NCBI RefSeq assembly: GCF_009870125.1
Contig: NC_046680.1
Location: 10,974,001 to 11,038,000, forward strand
DNA length: 64,000 nt
DNA from: Drosophila pseudoobscura
Lineage: Eukaryota; Arthropoda; Insecta; Diptera; Drosophilidae
Reading direction: 5' to 3'
Part shown: positions 33,301 to 45,300 of the stretch, one piece after another
How positions within the stretch are numbered: position 1 is the first letter of the stretch
Layout of the letters: each line of letters starts with the position of its first letter
The notes under the pieces: model-generated
Seen by the model: only the letters and a program-made list of their open reading frames with translations
Database searches by the model: none
What the model was told of the DNA's origin: nothing
Program-made: the position numbers and the translations under genes

Positions 33301-36300
33301 CAGTGGACACTCTGAGTGGGACGGCTCCTCCTCACGTGGACGTTGTTGTTGCCGTTGCCATGGAGGTTCTGGCCATGCTGGCTGGAGTAGGTGTTGCTGC
33401 GACGCGGCGCCAACGTTTGATGTATCATTGTTTGGGAACGGGGGACACAGTCCTCTCACAGTTGCATAATCCCGACACGAGGCATCTATGCATGCATGCT
33501 GTTAGGCCGGCCAAAGGCTGAGCGTTGCGCGACTCTCACGTTTTGACACGGAAAATTGAAACTAACTAACGACCACGACAGGTATTCCAGGTATTCCACT
33601 GGCGAGTACACGCGGGGTTTGTTTTGTTGACGCACTGTCTTGGCCATGGCAACGTGGCCGCCGCCGGCAAGGTGAGCTTGCGCAGGGTGGCTCCCTTACC
33701 TACACAACGGGGTGGCGGTGGTGGCGGTGGTGGTTGTTCAGGTGCCTTTTGGTGCCGAGTGCTTGATAAGCAGGTCAGCTCCGTCAGTTTCAGCGTCGCG
33801 TCAGCGTCAGCGTGGCCGGCATTTTCAATGGACATATCGATTAATTTGGCCCAACTAATGTCCGGCGCGCCTTCAAAGCGAAATTGCACCAATTGCGGAA
33901 ATTCGTTGTCCGCTGCTGCGGTAGTAAAAAGCTTTTAGTTTTGCAAAGGTCATTGATGGCAGTGCGCGGCAGCAGCAGGGGCGTAGCTGGTGACCTAACA
34001 GGGTTTTTATTGAGCAGTAAAGGGAACTCCTTTAAGTTTATGTTGTGGCATGTGGCACAAATATACAGATAGACAAAAGGACGTGGGAGATCTCTAGATA
34101 TATGTATACCCGTACGTACTTTTCATTTCAAGGAACATAGCTCGGATTGTTTTCCGAATTTTAATTAATTATAAGAAGGATTCCATTTAAGATTTGAATA
34201 AACTTTACGCGAAATACCACATAATGTTTAAGGAATTTACCGAAAAAAAACCACACGATGTTTCTGTGCACCTAAAACTTTTGGCTGTTCATCAGCACTG
34301 ATCAGTTTTCTGCTCTAATTTTGTAAAGAAAATTTCTCCCAAAGTTTAATAACAATGTTCTGTACACTCTTAACATTAGTTTTAGAACGCTTCGCAAATT
34401 GTTCATAAGAAATTCCTTTTTATGTGCAGTAGCTGTGCCACCTTTGTCTTTTGAGCTGCATCTTTAATATAAGCTGATTGAAAGACGAATAATGAAAATA
34501 GAGCAAGATCGACTAATCGACACAGCGATTAATAATCGATTGCAAAAGGTGCAGTAAAATCCATACGTATAGCCGTTATTTAAAAAAAAGTACCCCCATA
34601 TTTTGTAGCACATCTAAAAAACTTTGGCGGGTAAAAGGCGTGACCGACCCCGACGACCTGGGGTCTCGACAACAACTTCATCACTCACCTGAGCCATCGA
34701 TAGTGTCAGTGCTGTACGGTAGGTCGTAGGTGGAGCTGTAGAGGCCCTTGATTGGCGGCTGTGGGGGTATGGGGGGCGCGTTCGAGTCGGGATCTGCGCC
34801 AACGATTACAGATACAGATAAAAGTCAGGGATAGATAATTTCGAATAGTTACAGCCAATGGGAGGAGACCCTATAGCCTAAAGCGGTACCAAAAGCAGCA
34901 GCTCTACGAGATTAGCCGACAACCGAAGCATAGCGGAGCGTAAAAGTTGTCCTAGTTAGAGTTCCCAGACCCAACCCACACAAGACCCACTGCTCCCTGG
35001 AAGTTGTTCGCTAATCACCAGTTAATCACCTTTGAACGTTACCGCCATCGTCTTCTTGAGGCGCTCCAAGGTGGCACCCCCAGTAGCAGCGCCGGTGGCG
35101 CTCCTCGTCGGCTCAGCACCATCGGGCACATAGCGTGCCTTGGGGCGATGCATCCACGGATCGAATTTCTGATTGGCAAAGATGTCGTCATAGTCGCCGC
35201 GCAGGGAGCTGGTCAGCAGGCAGCTTTGCTGGTGACGCGGCGACTTGGGCGGACGGGGCGGCGAGGTGGAGCTGGCGCGTGGGACCACCCGTTGGGGCTT
35301 CTTGGGCAGAGCCTTTGGCAGCCTCAGCCGTGGCTGGTCTGTGGGCTGGGGGTGTTTGTGGGCCACCCAGTCGGCACATAGGTGGGGCGAGATGTCGTGC
35401 ACGTCCCTCAGATCCGGATGCGACGTGGACAGATAGCTGATTGTTCGCGTTTGCGACTCAGCGGGGTCTGGCGACTCGTAGCGCATGCGCAGGCGCTCGA
35501 TGTAGTTGCTGCTGCTGCTGAGGCTGCGCAGAGGGCTCCGAGCCGGCTTGGGCTGCCGCTGGAGCTCCCGTTTGAGCGCTGCCGTCTTGCTGATGACATC
35601 GATGTGCGGCATGAGTCGATCCTGGGCACTGCGCTGACGCCTTCGACCGCGTTCAGGCGAGGGTGTGGCCCCGCGTAGGTCAAACTTGTGGGTCGTCATT
35701 CGACTGACGTCGTCTGCCAGGTGTTGTTTTCCTGGCGCAAGCGATGATTCCTTCTGCGGCACCGCCTCCGTAGCGGTGCCCGAGGCGTCTTTTGATCCCG
35801 CACCAAATTCGGGATCGCTGCGCGCCTTCCGCAGCGGGCTAAGCCCAAAAAAATCGCTGCACTGTTCGTTGGACTGCTGCTCCGTCTCCGCCACCCGGTG
35901 GATGCCCTCGAAGTGCTGTCGCATCTTCTGCACCTCGCCGGTGTAGACCCGCTGCAGGTAGGAGCTCGAGCAGGCCGACACCTGCGACTGGGGCGAGAGG
36001 CTGCGCGAGCGGTAGTACGACTGGCTGTCGTACAGCTCAAGGCTGGCATCTCCTGGCCCGGGCGAACCATTCTCGAAGCTGAGAAGCTCTGCCTCTGCCG
36101 TGTCGTCGGGTGGCCGCAGCGGGGGGCTGTGCAAGTGAAAATTTACCCGTGCTGCAGGTCGCTCCCCGTAAACGCCGCTCAGATCCGTCAGCGAGTTGCT
36201 CAGCTCCGTGTGGGTCAGCACCTGAGTGTTTCTGGCCTTCTGGCGCGCCTGCATGTTGTGCTCGATGAGGCGCATCACCTCGGCCTCGTCGGGCGAGGAG

Positions 36301-39300
36301 TCCTCGCGAGCGTGGTAGATGGTCTTGGCCGGCTCCTCGAACTGGCGGTCCTCGAAGTACTGTATCTTCTGGTTGATATTCTCGGCGGGCTCCTGCTCCA
36401 CTTTCGGCGGGGCAGCACAAGTCTTGGCCTGGCCCTTGACCTCGCTGGGCTTCGGCCGGGGCGGCACATCGGGGGCCCTGGTCAGCGTGAGTTCGGCATT
36501 CTTGGCCGCAATGGCCCCGCGCGTCTCCCTGGCCACCACCACGGGCGACTGACTGCGCGTGGGGCGTGGCAGAGTCTGCGGCTGCTGATGCTCCTCGCGC
36601 TTGCGCAGAACCGGTCCGATCAGCTGCTCCTTGGAGATGTTCGAATTGCAGCGCACCTTCAATGTGTTGGCATGGGCGCCCGCGACCGGCTTCGAGCCCT
36701 TCTCCACGGTGACCACGTACTGCTCGTCGACGGCTGCGGCGCCCTTGCGGTTGCCCGCATAGATCTCGTTCAGCTGCTGGGTGATCTTCTTGATCTGATC
36801 CTTGGACAGAGTGCTGACCAGGTCGTTGCCCAGGTGACGGTCCAACTCAGTGGTGGCGTCTGTTCCCATCGCTGCTCGATGCTCCAGGCTGCTGGCCAGA
36901 TCCGCCACAGTGTTTCGTCGCCATTGGCGCTGCACCGGCTGCAGCTGGCAGTCCTGATGGTGCTGCCTGAAGAGATTCAGCTGCTCAAAGTTCTCGCGCA
37001 GATCCTCCACGGACTTCTTCTTGGCACTGAGGGCCTGTTCCGTCTCCTGACGCCACTTGATTTCGCCCACGTCCTTGGAGCGGAAGTGCAGGTCACGCTC
37101 CCGCTGGTCGTGCTGCAGCTTGCCCACCAGATACTGCAGCTCCTTCTCGGCCCGCTCGTGCAGCCGCACCTTGCGCCACTCGTCAAAGGCCAGCAGCTCC
37201 GCATCCTTGCGCAGGGGATGGAAGCTGCTCGAGGACGTGGCCCTCTCCAGCTGGCCCACCCGCTCCAGGGTGCTGTAGAACCGGTTCAGATCCGTAAAAC
37301 GCTCGCAGTTGTTGCGGTACCGGCAGCTGGGACTGTGCCGCTCCAGATACGTCAAGGATGTGGCGCTGTGGGCCAGATCTCCGCACTGGTAGAGACTTCC
37401 CGGAGCCGCGGTAGACCGCTTGCTGCGATCATCGGCGCTGCTCAGGCTGCTGGCCCGCGCGATGGCCTGCTCCCTGTCCTGCCGCTGGCTCGATCTCAGG
37501 CTATCGATGCGTCGACGCGAGGGGGAGCGCACCTCCCTCTGGTTCTGGGGCACGCGAACCTCCCGTGTGGGCGAGAAACGTCGCTCCAGGGACTTCTCGT
37601 AGTCCGGCTGGGGCGACTGAGGACGAGCAATGTCCGTGACCGCCTGGCATGGCTTGGCATGGCGATCGCGATCGCGATCCTTGTTCTCGTACTTCCACAC
37701 CAGATCCTCGATGCAGCTGCTCGGAGCCTGATCCTGCACGGTCCCTGCATAGTCGTAGACATCCTCCGGCTCCAGGGAGCAGTACTTGTACTCCGTGGCA
37801 CTGGACGCGGTCTGCTGGGGCAGGGACATGGACATGGACATGGAGACGGACTGCTTGGCGTTGTAGTCGTTCCAGAAGTTGGTCTTCTCGCGCACCGTAT
37901 CGCTGTACGACTGCACGGACACTGGAGGATGCTTCGCCTTGCTGTTGCTGGAGGCGGGTGGTTTTCCTACCTGACGCTTGCGCGGCACATGACCCTCGCT
38001 GCGGCTGCTCTGCAGCGGGACCAGCGACTTGAACTTGGGGCTGGGCTTCGCCTTGCCCACATAGATCTTGGGCGGGGCAATCGGCACGTACTCCTGGCGC
38101 ACCATCGAGTCGATGGAGAAGGTGGAATTGCTGCGCGGCAGGCTGTCGTTGGAGGCGTTCTTCGCCTGATTCTTGGGCAGCACCTTTCGCAGAGAGCGAC
38201 CGCAGTCGATGAGGGTCTGGGGGCGCACCTGGGGGAAGCACATCGTCTGTCGGGTGGTGGTGCTCACGGTGCTCTGGCGCAGTCTGGGAAGGGATTTGCT
38301 GCGCGTGTGCTGCGCCTTGCAGGTGGCATAGGAGCGCACCGCCTCGCGCACCTCCTGGGGGGACTTGAGGAAGGGGTCCCGCAGGATGTTGGTGCTGGCC
38401 TCAAAGTTGGTCCGGCTGGGGGGCAGCGTGTTCTCCAGCCGCTTCTTCTCCTCGGCAAAGCTGCGCTCCTTGGAGATGCTCCGGCCGAAGGCCACCGGAC
38501 TGCGACTCGATTGTCGCAGGGCCAAAAGACGGCCCGTCGGACGGCGACTGGGACTCACGGAACGGAGACGAGACTGCTGCTGGACGCGGGTGACGCGACA
38601 TGCGCCGCCGTCCTTGTGGCGCGTCTCCTTGGTGGCCGTGAGGGTGGCCAGCAAGGTGGATACGGCACCCGCGCTCTTGGACCGCGAGATGGGTTCGCGA
38701 CGAGTGCTCGTCGACGAGGCGACCTTCCTCAGGGTGATGGTTCCTCCGCCCGGGGGCTGGAAGCACTGCTCGTGACGGGACTTGGTGGAGCTCGACACAC
38801 GCACCGTGCTCTTGGTGCAGGAGGACCTGCGGTTGGGTGGCATCGGGGCAGGTGCCTGATCCTGCTGCAGCTGCTGCTTCTTGCTCAGCGGAATGAACGA
38901 GGGCAGATTCTTCGACAGCTGCGAGAACATCTTGGGGTTGCTTCTCTTGTGACTTGTTGCTGGCGCTGGCAGGGGCGGCGGCGGAGGCGGCGGTGGTGGG
39001 GGAGGAGGAGGTGGTGGCGGTTGTGTTATTACTGGACTGGGCACAGTGGGCTCGTACTCGTCCTCTTCAAGCTCCTTGGTGCTCACACGTATCTTGGTGA
39101 GGGTCGGAGTGATCTGTATGAATTCGAATTCCTCCACAATTTCTTGGGAAAGGCAAGACTTGGATTAGGCGGCGGCTTTTGCTGGATTGTTGGTGCCAGT
39201 GCCTGTTGGTGGGTGCTGTTTTTCTTTTTCTTTTCTGGTGGTACAACTGGTGCCTACATCCTTGCCTCTTGAGGACAGAACGAACAACTTCAAGTGAGAG

Positions 39301-42300
39301 CAGTGTGTGTATGTGTGTGTGTGTGTGTGTGAGAGAGGAAACGAAACCAGGAACAACAGAGTAGTAAAGTGATCGATAGACCCGATAGAACCAACACCAT
39401 TTGGATTACGATTAATTAGGGAATTAGTCCGGGGATTAGGCCAGCATCTTATGTTTATGTTAGGGATTATAAATCAAAAGAAAGACTCTCTCTTCACTTA
39501 CCTCTGGGCCTCTCGGGCGCTGGCTTGCGGAAGCCGAAAAGGGGCGGTTCTCCGCCTGCCTGTAGACTCTTGTAGGCCTGTCGCTGCTCCACGGGGCTGA
39601 GGGGACTGCTGACTGGCAGCTCCTTCTTGCGGAAGACTAGGTTGGAGTCGCTGGTGTAGCCGGATTCCTTGGCCAGAGCTCTGCAACGAACAGAAGGAGG
39701 AGGAGGAAGTGGAGTGTTAGGAGCGGTGGATGTTCGGGTATCCTTGGGCACACTTACCTGGACAAGTTTCCTTCTGTGTAGAGCGGAGATAGCTTCGATT
39801 GTTCTAGATTCTATCGTGGGGAAAGAGAATACATTAGTCAGCATTTAAGGGGAGATTCAGAGTGCATTTGTTGATTTGATTTGCTTAAATTTTTGGTATT
39901 TGTATTAGTTGAGGTGCCTTGGCGATGATCCTGCCTCGCTCTCTCTCTAAAGAAACTTACTCCGATTCCATCGAAATCATCGACAAACTCTATTATAATG
40001 CGCGGTATGCGCGTATGATCCCTAAGCCACTTTTCGCATGGTATTGCATGGATCGGTTAGACGGGTAATTAGACAGGAAACAGGAGAGATATAGTAAGCA
40101 GTAAGGGAACGGGCTTAAATCGACTTGAAATTACGGAAAACAATCGGAAACTATAAGCTAAAACTAAAACTGTGGTAACAGCAGTTAAGATACGATCTAG
40201 GAATAAAAATATAGTAGAGTGCCATACCCCGTTAAAGATGTCCATCACTTCGTCCCACCACTAGAATTGTGAATAGAATACATATTTGCTGTGAGTTAGA
40301 ATATTGACGCGATCTGAATGACTGTATGAGTGAATGAGTGTATGCGAATGAATTGGGGTCAGGTATTATCATGGCAGTGCTGTGTCAAAATATTCGGTTG
40401 TAGCAGGGAAAACATTTAAGACCGCCATAGTCGAGTAATCCGACCCTAAAATACCCGACACTTTATCAAATTTATCTACGAGTATAAAGTCCCAGATTCA
40501 ACCACTAGGTGGAAAAATAAAGATATTTCCACCCTTTTCTAAGTGAAAATTTTCAAAAGGCTTGGTACCTCAAGAGACAGACAGACAGAAGCTGATACAT
40601 CGACTCAATAGGAAAAATATATGTAGGTATAAATGTACAGGCCTGAAATTATAATATATACCAATAGTTTTTTTCACTTTTTTCATTTAATGAATTTTGA
40701 CATTCATTTGAAAATATTTGATTTAGAGAAATTGTACATTTAAATGAAATACATTTCATATTTAAATAACATATGTTACTATTTAAAATAAATATATTCC
40801 CCACATTGAATATATTAAATTGAAAGTGTTTTGTGTTTAGATTAAATGTGGGACGTATTAAAAGATTTTTTAATACATCTAACCTATATATTTTTACATC
40901 GAAGTGAATTCTACTTAATTTTCTGTAAGTCTATTAATATATATTTCCAAGAAACCAACAAGTGTCGGGTATACTCGTAAGTAGATCAATTAAGCGACTA
41001 CTGACTCTTGGTCTACAGTGGGTTAAAGGTGTTAAAGGGGTTAAATGATTGTGAGCTTAGCACCGAAATTGGCAAGCCGTGGTGATGTTGATGAATGCTC
41101 GCCTTCGGTTCGGACTTACCTCCTTCTTCTCCTTTTCGGACACAGACGAATGTCCTGTGGTGTAGTCCTCGATGCGACCTGGCTGATTTTTATACGAATT
41201 CTGAGCCGACTTGATGGGATTTGGCATAGTACCATACAACCTGAAAGAAGCAACACTCTTTGAGTCGACTTCAATGGCAAACTCAATGCTGGGGGTGACC
41301 TACTTCTCGTCCTGGCTCAGGTTTCGCACATTGACGGCCGAGGAGACTGACTGCACTCGATGCGGATTCTGTGTGCGGTACCTCACCGTGGAGTAGTCGG
41401 AGTCGTAGTTGGGTTCGGGCTCTGATACGTAACCGTTGCTCTTGTACGACGGACGGGCTGTAGGGGTACGCAAGGGGCGAATAGAAGAGACACACATTAG
41501 TCGGGGTCACCAGCTCGATGCTGGGATCTTCGGTATCAGGTTCTACCAATGCGGTTATTACTCGTACATTGCTTGGATGGTGTACTGGCGGCGGACATGA
41601 TGTTAGGCTAGCGTTTGTGCTGTGGTTGGCGGGTGGAATTGGTGTTTGGTGGGTGAGTAAGGCCTTAGATTAGGTTGGTTAGTCGTGAAATTTAGTACGT
41701 ATAAGCTTCCAAATTGTCAATGAGCTAGAAACGGAGATACTCGTATGAGAGAAATAAAATATGCAGATAAACCAAATAATAATAAAGCATGCACTACGGG
41801 TAAAGCTCTCTGCTTCAAGCAGGCACCACAGCCTTGGGCTTCTATCTCTATCTACGAGAATGTATGTACAAGCAAAGCGGGTAAGTGGCAAATGGAAGGC
41901 TACTTAGGGCGGAAATTGGTATAGTTTAAAGATCAAAGAATCACCTCTGGGACACTTGTAGCGTATCACGAAATCGTCTGAGGCAAAGCGAATGGGAGAA
42001 TGAGATATTGTGAAGAGACAGACCAAAGAGGAGATATCATTGACCGGACTGAAGCATTAAAGGAGGGTTAGGGATTTGTGGATTCGTAGGATTCGGGATG
42101 GAGGGTGGTTTAGGGATTTGGGGATTTTATGGAGTTCCACAATGCTTCAGACCAATATGAGAGGGTGAGAGAGGGAGAGAGACATTTACCGCCGTTCTTC
42201 TGCTTGTGTATGGTCTGATAGAGGCGCTTGTACCACTCATGCTGATGCGGCTCCTGGACCTCCTGCATGTGGGGGGGTGGATAAGGAAACAGTTGCATAT

Positions 42301-45300
42301 CACAAATCACATTTCACATCGGACCCACATCAAGTGGCAATTCCCTCCCGGCCCCCTGTATCCTTTACCGATCTGAGTATGATGGGCATTCCATCGTTGG
42401 TCACCGGACCGATGCCATCGTACTGCCTCCGACCTAACTGTGCCATTTTGCGCGGACGATCGTGCTCCGTTTCCGGTTCGCTCATATACTCGTGCTTGAC
42501 TTTGTAGACTGGAAACCGCAGATTAATTAACGGTTAGTGGTTGGTTCATTGTGGGGATGTGAGACGGATTGGGTTGTGGGTCTTCGGGTGGAGACACGGG
42601 TGTACAAAGGTCAGTGTTGTGCAGCAACGTGAGCGCGAGCTTTCCCTGTGGTCATTTGCCAACACTCTGGGTCGGGTCCCTAATTGCATGGATACTTACT
42701 GACTTCATTGGGCCTATAGGCTGGGCGGCCAGTGTCCGACAGTTGGCGGCGCACGAACGGCCTCTGCAGCTCCGAGGTGGAAGCCGAGCGTTCAAAGGCT
42801 TTTGGGGCGATAAACGAGAACCGAACGTTAGAAAGGCAGAACGAGAGAAAGGGACACAAAGAGAAAGAGAGACAGAGAAAGGACTAGCACAAGGAGAACT
42901 GTATCTGTCTGTGTGAGTGTGTGTTTGTGGGTGGAAAGTACTACTTCTGATCTTGTCCGAGACGCTGGCTGATGGCGCCACTGGGGCAAAATGGGCGGAG
43001 CAGTCCGTTTCGGTGTAGTCGGAGTAGGGGTCTCCGTTTGTATGCGACCAGGGTGGTATCGTCGTCGTGCTCTTCGTCTGTGGCTCCTGCTGTTGCGGCT
43101 GCTGTTGCTGGTGCTGGAGTGCCGTATAGCGGCGTGGCAGGGTAGGCGACTCGAAGCGCACCGGACGGAACTCCTTGCGGCCGCTCAACGACGGCGATGG
43201 CTGCGGTGTCCACACGGGCTGCGTGGGCGGCGGCGGGGGCGTGGGTGCCGCCGATGAGCTGTGGTTCAGATCGCTGGCGGAACCGTATGGTGTCCACACG
43301 CCTGTTGAAAGTTTTCAATGATTGAGAGCGTGGGCGTTTGGGGCACAGGTGGGGGGGCACAGGCAACATGACATCTTCAGGGGCGCCGGATATCGAGATC
43401 GTTCAGAGATTGAGTTTCCCCTCCCCTGGACATTTACACTTGTCAGCAAGTTCACGCTCGCAATCTGCGGTTTCCCTTTCCCTACCCTCCCCTCCCTTCA
43501 GTTCTCTTCCTTCTCTCGAATATAGTTTCGTTTCGGCAGTCAACAAACCGAGCGAAGACAAATTGACAAACAAACATAGCGACGTGGAACAGCAATAATT
43601 AATACGACGGACGGCGACCAAGGAAGCCTAGCCGCCATTTGGCAGCCATTCAAAAATCGCCCAAAACACACACACACACACTCTCGCACCGCTCTCACGC
43701 ATGCACACAGCCACACTCTCACACACGGTCGGATGGATGGTCGGACGAATGGCCGGAAGGGGAGTGTAAAGGCGCTGCGGATGAGTCACAGCATTTGGCG
43801 CATGTTTAGCATTCACAATCACACAAATAGATATTCACGTACAAACGTATCTGTATATTCTCGAACCGTTAAAGAACGATGCGAGGTGTGTTCCACGGGT
43901 TTGTTGGACCGCAACGAAACGATTATCCCAAAACAAATCGAAGAAGATCGATCTATCTTAATATCAGCAAAACCATACGAATATTCTCATCGATTGCTTC
44001 TCAGGTGTTTCGCAATCGATATCGATAAGTCTCTGTCCAACTCATGTTCATGTTCAGACATGATCAAACATTGGTTTCTTTGAAAGATCTATACACCGAA
44101 AACTTCGACTAGCTGTTCATATGGCATACAAAATGTATATTATATTAAATGCATTGAATGCATTAGTAGCTAACTAGTAGCAGCTATCGTCAAAGGTCGT
44201 GTATTTTATTATCGGACTCCGAGGACCGACTCAGCTGCCAAGGCATTGACGAGCAGACGGAGCCGACTAGGTCAGAGGCGAAGGATGGCCCGAAGGAGAA
44301 TTAAAGTACCAGAAACAGAGGAGTCCAAACAACAAATTCTTGCCCTACACTTTCTATTAAGTATTTGTGTTATAATGTTTAAGGAAGACATACCCTTCGA
44401 AATTGTCCTTCTTTATAGGTATTTGTATCTTCTTTTAAGAACATCTCGTGCTGTGTAACATTTAAGACAAAATGGCCACCACAAATAGATTGATTCAAAC
44501 GTTAAAAGATTAAATTTGACAACCAGCTTGCATATTTTTCACTGCCATGTGAAATCCTCCCTTTCCGATGATCTGAGTTCCTCTCTTACTTGCGAAGAAA
44601 CCCGCGCTGTGTCTGTGCAGCCTTTGCATTGGGTCTAGCCAAAATCTTTCATTATACAGATTTATTTGCCACCTGTAAAAAAACAAAACCCATAGATAGA
44701 GGCACCGATACACCGATACAGATACAGATACATATGCCGCTGCCGCTGCTGTCTGCCCTAGGCGGCGCATTGCCTTCGAGACATTGACACGTATTTCACA
44801 GAGGAGGCACCATCGATGCTGCCTCTAAATGTGTTGGCGGTTTTCGTTGCTGTTTCTGGCGGGGGCGGGAGGGGGTGGGCGGAGGTCTGATGTTTCGTAT
44901 GTGGGCGCGCTGACGTCTTTATTCAATCAGCACTTAATTGAATTATACAATCGAATCAAAAGGAGAAGTTTCTCCTCGCAAATGTCAATCAAATTCACAC
45001 ACACACTCACACACACAGAAATCCTTTGGTCACTTGAGACACACCCGTTTATGGATGTCATTTTGATTTGTATTCGGATTTGATGGATTTACCTAGCTGA
45101 TGGGGCACAGGATAGGGCACCGATAGTCGCACAGATACACGCTGTTATGGACACGGAAACGGATTTGGAGAGCGATGTCGCTGATTGAGTTGCTGACTCC
45201 GCGCACGGCTCGAGGCGAACTGAATTTTGCGTGACCCGGCAGCAGCGAGCAGAGCGCGCCAGCGTGGCCCAAATGGGGAATGTAATGGGATTGGGACTGG

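Noticed and set aside
35898..39272. 1,124-codon plus-strand ORF opposite the CAP 4.1-kb exon
   Set aside because: It is a shadow of a GC-rich coding exon whose codon usage suppresses stops in the antisense frame. Its product is Leu/Gly/His-rich and has no domain, whereas the minus frame has correct splice phases.
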